A stretch of 19,741 bases of DNA from Streptomyces sp. WMMC940 (GTDB lineage: Bacteria; Actinomycetota; Actinomycetes; Streptomycetales; Streptomycetaceae): the NCBI RefSeq assembly GCF_027460265.1, contig NZ_JAPZBC010000002.1, positions 1 through 19,741 on the forward strand, written 5' to 3'. The notes beneath the pieces are model-generated. The model was given only the letters and a program-made list of their open reading frames with translations. It searched no databases and had not been told where the DNA came from. The first letter of the stretch is position 1; each line of letters begins with the position of its first letter. Both the position numbers and the translations under genes were made by a program. Positions 1-7,923 of the stretch are shown piece by piece.

Positions 1-2
1 AG

Positions 3-89
3 TGCCGGCGCGACGTCGGCTACGTCGTTCCGTCCTCGCTGGGCATGTGCGGCGCCTGTGCCGGCCCCGAGGAACAGAGCGCCGCCTGA
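3..89 (+). CDS. C-terminal end of a small Cys-containing protein (partial)
   Basis: An open frame enters from the left edge and ends at TGA 87-89. The visible 28 residues include an initial Cys and a CGAC (CxxC) motif near the end, followed by an acidic Ala-rich tail. Small proteins with paired cysteines are common near transfer genes of Streptomyces plasmids, but the family cannot be named from this fragment. A strong hairpin follows at 125-169, which supports a transcription unit ending here. The overlapping frame starting at position 2 has no coding support and was not chosen. Confidence 0.45.
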   Translation, partial: CRRDVGYVVPSSLGMCGACAGPEEQSAA

Positions 90-124
90 CACCTGTCTCT
101 GAACAGCGCATTCCCCACATAAGC

Positions 125-169
125 GCAGGACCCGAACGTATCCCTTGGACCGGTGCGTTCGGGTCCTGC
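125..169 (+). terminator. Hairpin between the small gene and the transfer operon
   Basis: A perfect 14-bp inverted repeat (125-138 with 156-169) encloses a 17-nt loop. There is no U-tract, which is usual for Streptomyces terminators. It lies 36 bp after the preceding stop and 11 bp before the ribosome binding site of the next gene, so it could be a terminator or an attenuator/operator for the transfer operon. Confidence 0.55.
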
Positions 170-197
170 TTCTCACTCCGGAAGGAGTGCTCTCAGC

Positions 198-1769
198 ATG
201 ACCGACACCAGTACGGAAGCGGTAGTGGCCCCGGCCGCCACCGACACCCCGTCTGCCCCGTCTCCTGCACAGGCTGTGGGGAAGGCGGATGAGCAGAAGA
301 ACGGCCAGGTAGAGGACGCTCCGGGTGGTTGGCCGGTCGCCCCGCTGGCCCTGTCGGGGGCGAACGCGACGGTCTCCACGATCGCGGCGGCCGGTCTGGC
401 CGGCGGGCCGATCGCCGCGGCGGTCGCCGCAACGGGCATCGTCGTGGTCGGCACCCTCGCCTCCTACCGCAGCCGCAACCCGCGTCCGAAGCAGGCCGCC
501 CGCCGGGCGGCCGCGCGTACCGCAGCCCGCCAGCACGCCGCACGCCACCACTCCGGCGGCCTCAACACCACGGGTAGGAAGGCCAGTTCCGCCGGCGGCC
601 GCACAGCTGGCGGATCGGGCAAGGTCCCCGGCCAGAAGCGGCGTGGGGCTGGTCAGGGCCGGTCCGGGGCGGGCCAGCACCGCGCTCCGGCCTCTGTGAA
701 CAAGCCCGCCGGCGTTGCGGCGCGTGCGCTGTCCAAGGCGGGGCAGGTCAGGGCGCTGCGGAAGGCGCAGAAGCAGGCCGGGGGCTCCCGGGCGCAGAAG
801 CGGGAGCAGACGTCCGCGGCTAGGCGCGCGGTGGCCGACGCTCGCCGCAACACCCCGAAGCCCAGCGCGAACAAGCCCGGTGGCGGCAAGGCGCGGGCGG
901 GGGCGGGTGGTGTGGCGGGCCGGATGCTCGGGGGTGCGGGCCGAAAGGCGCGTGCGGTGAAGCAGGCCGCGATTGCGAAGCAGCGGGCGCGCCGGGATGC
1001 GGCCACCGCGCGGAAGGTGTCCGCCGGGCGTTCGAACGTGCGTAAGGCGCCTGCTCGGCAGGCCGCTCGGAAGGCTCTGCGCCGTTCCGCGGCCCGGTTC
1101 CATGGGCGCCGCGCCTTGGCCGCGCTCCTCGCGCTCCCGGTCGGTCTCCTCGGGTTCCTGGCGAGCCCGTTGGGCCGGAGGTTGGGCCTGTCCTGGCTGG
1201 TCCACCCCGGCCGGCGCCTCTACCGGCGGCTGACCGGCGCGGCCCGCGAGGAGCGTGCCGAGCGCGATACGGCGATACGCGAGGAACAGGCCAGCGCGGA
1301 GGACGCGGCAGAGCAGGAAGCCGCCAAGGACGTCACGGACGGGCTCGGGGAGCGGGTGGAGCGCCCGGCCGGGCCTGTCCCGAACAGCACCGATCACACG
1401 TCATTGACCAGTGAAGGAGAGCACGTGTCCGGGTTCCAGTTCGAAGAGCACGCAGCCGAGATGGAGCAGGCCGCCCAGTCCTACGACCCCGAGGACGCCA
1501 TGGAGATCCTGGCCATGGTCGAGAGCCTCCCCGCCGCGCTGACCAGCGTCGCGAACGTGATGAAGACCCTCGCGGAGCGCGCCGACTCCGAGTTCCCGCT
1601 GGAGAAGGAAGTCGCGGACGGGTTCAACGACATCTTTGGCGCCCTGATGTCCGCGGTCGCGGTCGCGGAGGACATGGGGCCGCTGTTCCGCCAGGCCCAC
1701 GAGCAGGACATCGCCCGCCACGAGGACCCCCGCAACGGCCCGGAAGCCGAGAAGGGCTGGAACGTCTGA
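198..1769 (+). CDS. Basic membrane protein of the transfer module (SpdB2-like by position)
   Basis: A 523-residue protein. ATG 198 is chosen over an in-frame upstream start at 153 because GGAAGGAG (180-187) sits correctly before it and 153 lies inside a hairpin. The layout is a short acidic N-terminus, a hydrophobic Ala/Gly/Val segment (about 58-90), a very long Arg/Lys/Gly/Ala-rich region (about 90-300), a second hydrophobic segment (about 304-335), then an acidic C-terminal domain (about 405-523). The central region is rich enough in basic residues to bind DNA nonspecifically. It lies directly upstream of the translocase gene with a 1-nt gap, so the two are probably translationally coupled. 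In pSVH1-type plasmids this slot holds SpdB2, a membrane DNA-binding partner of TraB. The match here is by architecture and position, not by a recognised motif. Confidence 0.7.
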   Translation: MTDTSTEAVVAPAATDTPSAPSPAQAVGKADEQKNGQVEDAPGGWPVAPLALSGANATVSTIAAAGLAGGPIAAAVAATGIVVVGTLASYRSRNPRPKQAARRAAARTAARQHAARHHSGGLNTTGRKASSAGGRTAGGSGKVPGQKRRGAGQGRSGAGQHRAPASVNKPAGVAARALSKAGQVRALRKAQKQAGGSRAQKREQTSAARRAVADARRNTPKPSANKPGGGKARAGAGGVAGRMLGGAGRKARAVKQAAIAKQRARRDAATARKVSAGRSNVRKAPARQAARKALRRSAARFHGRRALAALLALPVGLLGFLASPLGRRLGLSWLVHPGRRLYRRLTGAAREERAERDTAIREEQASAEDAAEQEAAKDVTDGLGERVERPAGPVPNSTDHTSLTSEGEHVSGFQFEEHAAEMEQAAQSYDPEDAMEILAMVESLPAALTSVANVMKTLAERADSEFPLEKEVADGFNDIFGALMSAVAVAEDMGPLFRQAHEQDIARHEDPRNGPEAEKGWNV

Positions 1770-1770
1770 C

Positions 1771-3879
1771 ATGAAGGCCACCACTGCCGCGAAGAAGAGG
1801 AAGCAGGCGGACAGTGGCCCGGTGCTGGACTGGAGTGCCGGTCACGGACCCGTGACCGGCGCCTTGTCCGCGACCACCGGAGCCCTGGCCATCGCCACCA
1901 CCGGCGCCGCCACCGGCATGCCCCCTATGTGGGCCATGGCTGTGGGAGGTGCCGGCGCCCTCGGTCACACCGTGGCCGGGCTGAAGGTCCGCAACGCGGG
2001 CCGCACCCTGGCGTTCAAGGCCGCATCGTGGCTGGTCGGTGCCGGGTGGACTACCTGGGCCATGGCCACCGGCCCCCTGTCCTGGGCCGCGCTCGGTTCG
2101 CTGGCCACGATCGGTGTCGGCATGGGTGCCGGCGCCCGCTCCGTCGCCCTCTACGAGGAAGCGCGCGAGGAGGAGGCCCTGGCCGCCGAGCGGCGCCAGA
2201 TCGCGGAGGAGATGACTGCGGATCGGCGTCAGATCGCTGCCGAGTGGGTGGAGCGGATCCGCCGGATCTGCAACATCACCGTGCGCGTGCTGGCGGTGGA
2301 GATGTGGGAGACCGGCAACGGCTACTCCCTCGATCTCGAACCGCAGGGCGGCACCACCTACGACCGCATCGCCCAGCACGCCGCGGCCCTGTCCGCCGAT
2401 GCGAAACTGCCGCACGGCTGCACCGCCGCGGTCGGCCCCGGCGCCCACCAGGGCCGGGCGATCGTGGACGTCACCACCCGCAACGTCCTCGCCGAACCAC
2501 GCGAGTACCCCACGGATTACACGCCGCTGTCGATCCTGACCGGCATCCCCTGGGGTTTCCGCACCAACGGCGATGACGTACTCGCCTACCTGCGAGAACA
2601 GTGCGCACTGGTCGTCGGGCCGACAGGATCGGGCAAGACGAACATGCTCCACACGATCCTGGCCGGACTCGCCCGCGCCGAAGACGTCCTCACCTGGGTG
2701 ATCGACCTGAACGCCGGATCCGCCGGCCTGCCCTGGGTACGCCCCGCCCTCGCAGGCGAGCTGAAGCAGGCGGACGGGAATCCGGTCCGGCCCGGCGTGG
2801 ACTGGCTCGCCGGCACGTACGAGGAGGCGCTGAAGCTGCTGGACGCGGCGATCGCCATCGGCCTGCACCGCAAGCGCGCCTACCAGGAGCTGCTGGCCAA
2901 GCACGACACCGACCTGTTGCCGGTGAGCGCGAAGATTCCGCAGATCATGCTGGTCATCGACGAGGGCGCGGAGATCCTCGTCTCCACGGACCGGCGGATG
3001 AAGGAACTCGCCAAGCGGATCTTGGAGTTCATCCGCATGCACCGCTCCATGGGCGGCCGCACGATCATCACCGCGCTCGGGGCGACCGGCAGCGTGCTGG
3101 GCAACCTGATGATTCGCCGCGAGGCCAAAGTGAGGGTCGCGCTGACCGGTGGGGAGACCGAGGGCATGGACCTGTCCAAGATGTTCCCTGGCCGCCGGGG
3201 GCTGGGGGTGGATCAGGCGCCGTTCAAGGGCGCCGGGTTCATGGGCACCCCCGAATCCCCGGGCGCGTTGTTCAAGGCGTGGCGGATCAAGCCGAGCCAG
3301 ATCCGCGACATCACCATCGCCACGTCCGACCGGCATCCGCGTCTGGACGCGGTGTCCGCGAATGCCGCCGGCCCCGACTATGCGCGGCGGTGGGACGCGG
3401 AGCGGACCGCGTGGATGCGCGACCTCACCCCGGACGGGACCGGCATCGAGCAGTCCCCGCCTGGGGATGGGCTGAGCCTGTCCGCCCACCGCACGGACCG
3501 GGCCGGGAAGGCGGGCGGGGACGATGACCTGCTGCGCCGGTTCCGTGAGGAGATCGACGCCCAGTTCGCCACTGCCCCCGACCCGGACGCGCCGCCGCCC
3601 GCATCCTCGGGGCTGAACCTGTCGGCGCTGCGCAAGGAGCCGGAGGACAGTCCCGCGCAGCGGGCCGCGCTCGCCGCGCTCCTCGCGGCCGGGCCGGACG
3701 GCACGGGGGCGTCAGCGATCGCCCGCGCGCTTGCGGACGAGTACGGCACGACCCGGCAGACGGTCGTGGGATGGCTCAAGGCGTGGGCCGACGACGGCAC
3801 CGCGGTGAGGGTCGGGGAGGGCACCAAAGCCCGCTATGTCCACCGCGATCACACCCCCGGGCCGCCCTCGGGCGAGTAG
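1771..3879 (+). CDS. traB: FtsK/SpoIIIE-type conjugative DNA translocase, TraB-like
   Basis: A 702-residue motor that should pump double-stranded plasmid DNA between hyphae at septal or tip contacts. The N-terminus has hydrophobic segments (about residues 20-70 and 80-125) for membrane anchoring. The ATPase core has Walker A GPTGSGKT (283-290) and Walker B IMLVIDE (392-398). The C-terminal 70 or so residues (about 630-695) form a winged-helix-like domain with an HTH pattern (ASAIARALADEYGTTRQTV), the counterpart of FtsK-gamma, which in TraB reads the clt repeats. The start ATG follows the preceding stop by 1 nt, indicating coupling. The GACAAG repeat array begins directly after the stop and is the likely DNA target. 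The translocase family call is secure; the symbol follows Streptomyces plasmid usage. Confidence 0.92.
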   Translation: MKATTAAKKRKQADSGPVLDWSAGHGPVTGALSATTGALAIATTGAATGMPPMWAMAVGGAGALGHTVAGLKVRNAGRTLAFKAASWLVGAGWTTWAMATGPLSWAALGSLATIGVGMGAGARSVALYEEAREEEALAAERRQIAEEMTADRRQIAAEWVERIRRICNITVRVLAVEMWETGNGYSLDLEPQGGTTYDRIAQHAAALSADAKLPHGCTAAVGPGAHQGRAIVDVTTRNVLAEPREYPTDYTPLSILTGIPWGFRTNGDDVLAYLREQCALVVGPTGSGKTNMLHTILAGLARAEDVLTWVIDLNAGSAGLPWVRPALAGELKQADGNPVRPGVDWLAGTYEEALKLLDAAIAIGLHRKRAYQELLAKHDTDLLPVSAKIPQIMLVIDEGAEILVSTDRRMKELAKRILEFIRMHRSMGGRTIITALGATGSVLGNLMIRREAKVRVALTGGETEGMDLSKMFPGRRGLGVDQAPFKGAGFMGTPESPGALFKAWRIKPSQIRDITIATSDRHPRLDAVSANAAGPDYARRWDAERTAWMRDLTPDGTGIEQSPPGDGLSLSAHRTDRAGKAGGDDDLLRRFREEIDAQFATAPDPDAPPPASSGLNLSALRKEPEDSPAQRAALAALLAAGPDGTGASAIARALADEYGTTRQTVVGWLKAWADDGTAVRVGEGTKARYVHRDHTPGPPSGE

Positions 3880-3881
3880 CG

Positions 3882-4029
3882 CTTGTCGCTTGCCGCCCGC
3901 CCCACACGAACACCTGTCCTTGGGGTGTCGTGGGGGTCGGAAACGGCTTGTGACCTGCGAGGCGACAAGCGACAAGACAAGCAAGACGACAAGACAAGCG
4001 ACAAGCCACACGACAAGTCAGACGACAAG
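3882..4029. repeat. GACAAG repeat array, candidate clt (TraB recognition) locus
   Basis: GACAAG occurs eight times in direct orientation, starting at 3964, 3971, 3976, 3988, 3993, 4000, 4012 and 4024. Six of these (3964, 3976, 3988, 4000, 4012, 4024) are spaced exactly 12 bp apart. An inverted copy (CTTGTC) lies at 3882-3887, just after the traB stop. The array is AT-richer than its surroundings and lies in the gap between traB and the next gene. Streptomyces TraB proteins bind short tandem repeats in a clt locus next to traB, so this is the natural candidate. Iterons or an operator are alternatives. A short frame crosses it but gives only a low-complexity Asp/Lys peptide. Confidence 0.7.
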
Positions 4030-4033
4030 CCAT

Positions 4034-4069
4034 CGGCGGGCAGCACCCACCCCAGGGAGCTGCCCGCCG
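4034..4069. promoter_or_regulatory. Hairpin downstream of the repeat array
   Basis: A perfect 11-bp inverted repeat (4034-4044 with 4059-4069) encloses a 14-nt loop. It lies between the GACAAG array and the start of the next small gene. It may terminate traB transcription, act as an operator, or be part of the transfer site. There is no U-tract. Confidence 0.5.
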
Positions 4070-4091
4070 GCCGTTCCCGGGAGGCCCGCTC

Positions 4092-4283
4092 GTGATCGTC
4101 ACCCTGTCCGCCGTCGCCCTCTTCGGGCTCCTCACCTTCGTCCTCATCCGCACCCGTCACGTCGGCCCCGCCGCCGCGCTCGCGGTGTTCCTCTTCGGGT
4201 TCTTCACCGCCGACACCGGAGCCTCCACCGCCATCCGCACCGCCATACAGGCCCTCCTCAACGCCGCATCCAACATCACCTGA
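4092..4283 (+). CDS. Small two-helix membrane protein, Spd-like
   Basis: A 63-residue protein starting at GTG 4092, with GGGAGG (4079-4084) as ribosome binding site. Two hydrophobic stretches (about residues 1-18 and 26-43) are separated by a short basic turn (RTRH), so it is probably an integral membrane protein. Small hydrophobic proteins of this kind are encoded just after traB in Streptomyces plasmids and take part in spreading of the plasmid within the recipient mycelium (spd genes). Assignment to a particular Spd family is not possible by eye. The stop is 21 nt before the next start, so it is probably in one operon with the two genes that follow. Confidence 0.6.
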   Translation: MIVTLSAVALFGLLTFVLIRTRHVGPAAALAVFLFGFFTADTGASTAIRTAIQALLNAASNIT

Positions 4284-4304
4284 CCCCGACGGGAGGCACG
4301 TGCT

Positions 4305-4808
4305 GTGAGCGAGACCAACACCCCGGCCGACTGGTGGCCGCGCATGAGCGACGCCGAGGCCAACGCCGAAGCCCGCCGCATCATCAACGACATCTACCGC
4401 CCCACACCGCCCCCGGCGCCCACACCGACGTCCTACCGCGACACGACCGAGCCGCCGACGGTCGGGGACGCGGTGCCGGTCTGGCAGGACGAACGCCGGA
4501 TCGTGCCCGCCTGGGCCGCCGGAACCGCGGTCGCCTCCATCGGCATCGGCGCCGGCACCACCGGCATCGGCTGCGGCGTCTGGCTCGTGCTGAAGGGATT
4601 CGCCTCCATGAGCGTCACCGGCGTCATCTGCATGGGCGTCCTCCTCACCGGCATCGCCTTCGCCGCACTCTCCATCGGCGCCGCGTTCTCCCGCGCCAAG
4701 CGCAGCATCTCCCACGCGGTCTACACCGGGCCGGTCACCAAGAACACCCACGTCACCACCCACACCCGGGGCACCTTCGCCCGCTCCCACACCCACCTGC
4801 ACCACTAG
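4305..4808 (+). CDS. Membrane protein with Thr/His-rich tail, spread-associated
   Basis: A 167-residue protein starting at GTG 4305 with ribosome binding site GGGAGG (4291-4296). The N-terminus is acidic and then Pro/Thr-rich (to about residue 60). Two membrane segments follow (about residues 68-98 and 102-126) with Gly-rich turns. The C-terminus is short, basic and rich in Thr and His (THVTTHTRGTF, then SHTHLHH). That tail resembles a tail I associate with Streptomyces plasmid and AICE membrane proteins, but I cannot confirm the family name. The histidines could bind metal; that is a guess. It lies in the spd position between traB and the replication genes. Confidence 0.6.
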   Translation: MSETNTPADWWPRMSDAEANAEARRIINDIYRPTPPPAPTPTSYRDTTEPPTVGDAVPVWQDERRIVPAWAAGTAVASIGIGAGTTGIGCGVWLVLKGFASMSVTGVICMGVLLTGIAFAALSIGAAFSRAKRSISHAVYTGPVTKNTHVTTHTRGTFARSHTHLHH

Positions 4809-4820
4809 CCAGGAGGCAGC

Positions 4821-5330
4821 ATGACCGCCACCACCGTCGAACCCGCCCAGCTCACCCGCAAGGCAGCCGAAGCCATCCGCGAGTTCAACCACCGCACCCT
4901 CCCTCGTCCCGGGACACCGGGCCTGACGTACCCGGCAGAGGCCTACGACGCGATCGCGGCGCTGAAGGTCCTGGCTCAGCGGCTCCCGCAGGCCATCGAG
5001 CAGATCGGCACCGCGCTCGATGTCCTGACCACCCTCGGACACCTGGGATCCGCCGATGGCCAGGACCCGGCTCGGCACGTCGCCAACGTCCAGGACTTCC
5101 TGATCACGGCCATGGAACAGGCCCATGGTCTCGCCCAGTGCCTGGATCTCGCGCACAGCGCCGTCAGCCCGCTCACCTACAGCGGTCCCGAGAACGGGCC
5201 GGACGAGGAGCCGTGCGGTGAGGGCATGTGCCAGTGCTCCTGCATCGGCACCGGACACCCCTGCGGCTGCGACTGCCCCCACGACGACGACTGCGACTGC
5301 GACTCCTGCGACGCCCGCGACCAGTACTAG
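4821..5330 (+). CDS. Helical protein with Cys/Asp-rich C-terminal tail
   Basis: A 169-residue protein. AGGAGG at 4810-4815 places the start at ATG 4821, 12 nt after the preceding stop. Residues 1-120 look helical and soluble, with no membrane segment. The last 45 residues change abruptly to a tail with about eleven cysteines alternating with Asp and Gly (for example CQCSC, CGCDC, CDCDSC), which suggests metal binding or disulfide linkage. I do not recognise the family. It is the last gene of the spread cluster, because a perfect 13-bp hairpin follows immediately. Confidence 0.65.
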   Translation: MTATTVEPAQLTRKAAEAIREFNHRTLPRPGTPGLTYPAEAYDAIAALKVLAQRLPQAIEQIGTALDVLTTLGHLGSADGQDPARHVANVQDFLITAMEQAHGLAQCLDLAHSAVSPLTYSGPENGPDEEPCGEGMCQCSCIGTGHPCGCDCPHDDDCDCDSCDARDQY

Positions 5331-5336
5331 CTACGC

Positions 5337-5381
5337 CAAGGGCGGCCCCATCTCACGCCAATGAAAGCGGGGCCGCCCTTG
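5337..5381 (+). terminator. Rho-independent-type terminator ending the transfer/spread operon
   Basis: A perfect 13-bp GC-rich stem (5337-5349 with 5369-5381) with a 19-nt loop begins 7 nt after the stop of the Cys-rich gene. It separates the transfer genes from the replication genes. Confidence 0.75.
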
Positions 5382-5418
5382 CCAACCAGCCCAGATCACA
5401 GAACTGGAGACATCCAGC

Positions 5419-6273
5419 ATGACCCAACCGACCGACATTCGGGGAGAGCACCTGCGCACCGCGCTTTCCCTGGCAGCCTCCGGCGTGCCCGCCATGCCGT
5501 TACGGGCAGGGAAGGCCCCGTTCGGCAACTGCCGTCGCTGCGCGGACAACGCCTGTGGCGGGCGGCCGAACATGAAGACCCCCGGACCCTGCACCTGCCC
5601 CGCGCCCTGCCACGCATGGGCCGCCGCGACCACCGACCCGGACGTCATCCGTTCCGGCCCCTGGCGCCACGCCTGGCTCGCCGCGAGCACAGTCGCCTAC
5701 CACCCCGGCGGTGCCGGCCTCACCGTCGTGGACCTGGACAACGCCGACGCCATCGAGTGGGCCCGCGAGAATCTGCCCACGACTCGGACCGTGCCGACCA
5801 CCCGCGGCGAGCACTGGCTCTACCGCGGGGCTACGACCTCCGCCAACGGCGTGCGGCGTGGCGTGGATATCAAGTCCACGATGGCCTACGCCCGGTGGCT
5901 CGGTCCCGGCAGCGGCACCATGACGGAGCTCCCGGACGCCGTGCGAACGCTGACCGTGAAGGCGCCCACCGCAGTCCGGCCGGTTCCCTTCGCCGTGCCC
6001 GCGCCTACCGGGGGCGGGGAGTGCCGCCATCGCACGCCTGCGTTCCTGGAGCGTGGCATCGCCATGGCCGAGCAGCGCATCACCGAGGCCCGGGAGGCGG
6101 TGCACGCGACCGTGTACCGGACGTTCCTGGCCGTGCTGTCCACGCACGGCCGGTGCGGCTGCCTCACCGAGACGCACATCGCCCGGCTGTTCGCCGCCGC
6201 GCAGGCCAAGGGCGAGACCGTCCGGCACTGCACCGACGCGTGGGCCAACGCCCGCACCAGGTTGGGACTGTGA
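5419..6273 (+). CDS. Bifunctional DNA primase/polymerase (prim-pol, archaeo-eukaryotic primase superfamily)
   Basis: A 284-residue replication initiator. The start is ATG 5419, with GGAG at 5405-5408 upstream. Catalytic motifs of the prim-pol fold are visible: the metal-binding VVDLD (D105, D107), GEHWLYR with the motif II His (H132), and DIKS (D150, K152). A Cys-rich insertion near the N-terminus (about residues 35-65, including CRRC and CTCPAPC) matches the extra Zn-type loop common in actinobacterial prim-pols. The C-terminal third has further Cys and His. Its stop overlaps the next start (GTGA), so primase and ATPase are translationally coupled. The pair should initiate autonomous replication of the excised element. 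The family call is strong; the exact element type (SLP1-like or other) is not established. Confidence 0.88.
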   Translation: MTQPTDIRGEHLRTALSLAASGVPAMPLRAGKAPFGNCRRCADNACGGRPNMKTPGPCTCPAPCHAWAAATTDPDVIRSGPWRHAWLAASTVAYHPGGAGLTVVDLDNADAIEWARENLPTTRTVPTTRGEHWLYRGATTSANGVRRGVDIKSTMAYARWLGPGSGTMTELPDAVRTLTVKAPTAVRPVPFAVPAPTGGGECRHRTPAFLERGIAMAEQRITEAREAVHATVYRTFLAVLSTHGRCGCLTETHIARLFAAAQAKGETVRHCTDAWANARTRLGL

Positions 6274-7757
6274 CCATGGCCGACGACGAGAAGACTCCCG
6301 CCCGCGAGGTCATCACCGACTACGCGCAGGCGCACTTCCGGTACTTCCGCACCCCCGACGGCACCGTGTACGCGCAGCGGAAAGGCCACCCCGTAGCCCG
6401 CCCGATCCGCTCACAGGGCACCACGGGCAGCCACCGCCAGGAACTCATGGTCGGCCTGTTCAAGGACGGATACGGCGTGTTCAACGGGACCGCGCTCAAG
6501 GAGGCGTTGGACTTGATCGAAGCACTCGCGCTGAGCGAGGACGTGCAGTCCGTGAACATCCGCGTCGCCCCGGGCTTTGACGGGGCGACTTGGCTGGACC
6601 TGGGCCGCGACGACGGGCAGTCCGTGCGCATCCACCCCACCGGCTGGGACATCGCCGTCCCCGACCCGCGCGAGGTGTGCTGGCGCCGCACCCAGCTCAC
6701 TGGGGAACTGCCCCTGCCGGCCAAGGACACGAACGGCAAGGGCATCGACCTCCTGCTCCGCCTGTGCAATTTCGCCACCGCGGAAACCGAGTGCCTGGCC
6801 ATCGCCTGGCTCATCGGCTGCCTGGAGCCGTCTGTACCGGTCCCCGCGCCGTTCCTCACCGGGCCGCAGGGCGCCGGCAAGTCCACCGGAGGCCGCATGC
6901 TCATCAGGATCGTGGAAGGCATGAGCGGCGACCTGCGACGGGCGCCGAAGGACGAGGAGAACCTGGTCGCAGCGGTCGCGGCAGGATGGGTGACCGCCCT
7001 GGACAACCTCTCCCACATGACCCCGGAACTCTCCGACGCGATGTGCTGCATCGTCACCGGCATCGAGAACGTCAAGCGCGCCCTGTTCACCGACGGGGAC
7101 GTATACCGCATCGGATACCGCCGCCCCCTGCTCCTCACAGGCATCGACGTCGGCGTCATCCGCCCCGACCTCGCCGAACGACTCCTGCCCCTGCGGCTGG
7201 AACGCCCCAAGGTCCGGCGCACCGAAGCGGAACTGTGGGCCGACTACGCGGAAGCCCTACCCACCGTCCTCGGCTCCCTGCTAGACCTCACCGTCAAGGT
7301 CCGAGCCGTCGAAGCGGAAACCCCGACCGATCTGCGGATGGCGGACTTCGCGCGCCTGTGCGCACAGCTCGACGCCGCGACCGGTCTCGGGGCTCTCACC
7401 GCCTACCGGGCCAGCCTGGACGACCTCAACGACGACGTCATCGAGGGCGACCTCCTCGCACAGATCGTCCTCAGGCACGCCGACACCCTCACCCCGGGAA
7501 CGGCGCAGCGGATGACCTCCACAGAATGGCTGCACCTCCTCAGCACCCTCTACAGCAGCGACGAGCCGCGTCCCCTGCCCAAGGGCTGGCCCACCACCGG
7601 CAAAGTCCTCTCCGACCGCCTCAAGCGCCTCCAACCCACCCTCGCCGCCCGGGGCGTCCTCATCGACTCGGGCCGCACCAAGGCGGGCCGCTACCTCGAA
7701 ATGACCCGCACGGTCGCCCCGGCCCTGCTTCCGCACGAGCAGACGCGGGCGTTCTGA
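6270..7757 (+). CDS. Replication ATPase/helicase paired with the primase
   Basis: A 495-residue P-loop protein. Walker A is GPQGAGKS (about 198-205) and a Walker B-like ALDN centres on D245. The later RRPLLLTGID and RPDLAERLLPLRL segments fit the sensor and arginine region of SF3-type or P4-primase C-terminal helicases. The start is placed at GTG 6270, which overlaps the primase TGA as GTGA; ATG 6276, two codons later, is equally possible. The frame stays open far upstream through the primase gene, but that part is a shadow. It probably unwinds the origin for the preceding primase, and the candidate origin repeats lie just downstream. A terminator-like palindrome follows 20 nt after the stop. 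Confidence 0.8.
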   Translation: MTMADDEKTPAREVITDYAQAHFRYFRTPDGTVYAQRKGHPVARPIRSQGTTGSHRQELMVGLFKDGYGVFNGTALKEALDLIEALALSEDVQSVNIRVAPGFDGATWLDLGRDDGQSVRIHPTGWDIAVPDPREVCWRRTQLTGELPLPAKDTNGKGIDLLLRLCNFATAETECLAIAWLIGCLEPSVPVPAPFLTGPQGAGKSTGGRMLIRIVEGMSGDLRRAPKDEENLVAAVAAGWVTALDNLSHMTPELSDAMCCIVTGIENVKRALFTDGDVYRIGYRRPLLLTGIDVGVIRPDLAERLLPLRLERPKVRRTEAELWADYAEALPTVLGSLLDLTVKVRAVEAETPTDLRMADFARLCAQLDAATGLGALTAYRASLDDLNDDVIEGDLLAQIVLRHADTLTPGTAQRMTSTEWLHLLSTLYSSDEPRPLPKGWPTTGKVLSDRLKRLQPTLAARGVLIDSGRTKAGRYLEMTRTVAPALLPHEQTRAF

Positions 7758-7923
7758 CCCGCGACCGCACGTTCAAGCGAACAGCAAGAAGAGCACGTGC
7801 TCCTCTTGCTGTTCGGCGGAACGCCGCCCCAAGGTCGTGCCGCGCAGCGGCTCCTTCTTCGCTTTGTAAGGCGCAGTCAAGTACTACAGGCAGCACCTTC
7901 TTTGTCCTAAGTAGGAAGACGCT
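7758..7923. other. Intergenic segment between replication ATPase and repeat array
   Basis: No gene is supported here. Apart from the palindrome at 7778-7815 it contains a short AT-richer patch (about 7851-7920) holding the partial palindrome TCCTAAGTAGGA. That patch could be a regulator site or part of an origin. Overlapping long frames in this stretch are shadows running on from the helicase region. Confidence 0.4.
7778..7815. terminator. 38-bp near-perfect palindrome, probable bidirectional terminator
   Basis: Positions 7778-7796 pair with 7797-7815 across 19 bp with a single A:C mismatch (7790/7803) and no spacer, centred on CACGTG. It begins 20 nt after the helicase stop. As RNA it would fold into a long hairpin; as DNA it is also a good dimeric operator. 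Its position favours termination of the replication operon. Confidence 0.65.

Noticed and set aside
153..197. Upstream ATG 153 as start of the basic membrane protein
   Set aside because: It lies in the loop and stem of the hairpin 125-169 without a ribosome binding site, whereas ATG 198 has GGAAGGAG in place.
1624..3489. Long minus-strand open frame (621 codons) opposite the transfer genes
   Set aside because: It lies antisense to the traB gene, which has clear Walker motifs. Its composition is Gly/Arg/Pro-rich low complexity, typical of an antisense shadow in high-GC DNA.
3964..4029. CRISPR array
   Set aside because: The repeats are 6 bp with 12-bp phase, far too short for repeats and spacers, and there are no cas genes.
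3883..4095. Possible 70-residue protein across the GACAAG array
   Set aside because: Its middle is a low-complexity Asp/Lys peptide produced by the repeat itself. It lacks a ribosome binding site, and DNA repeats explain the pattern better.
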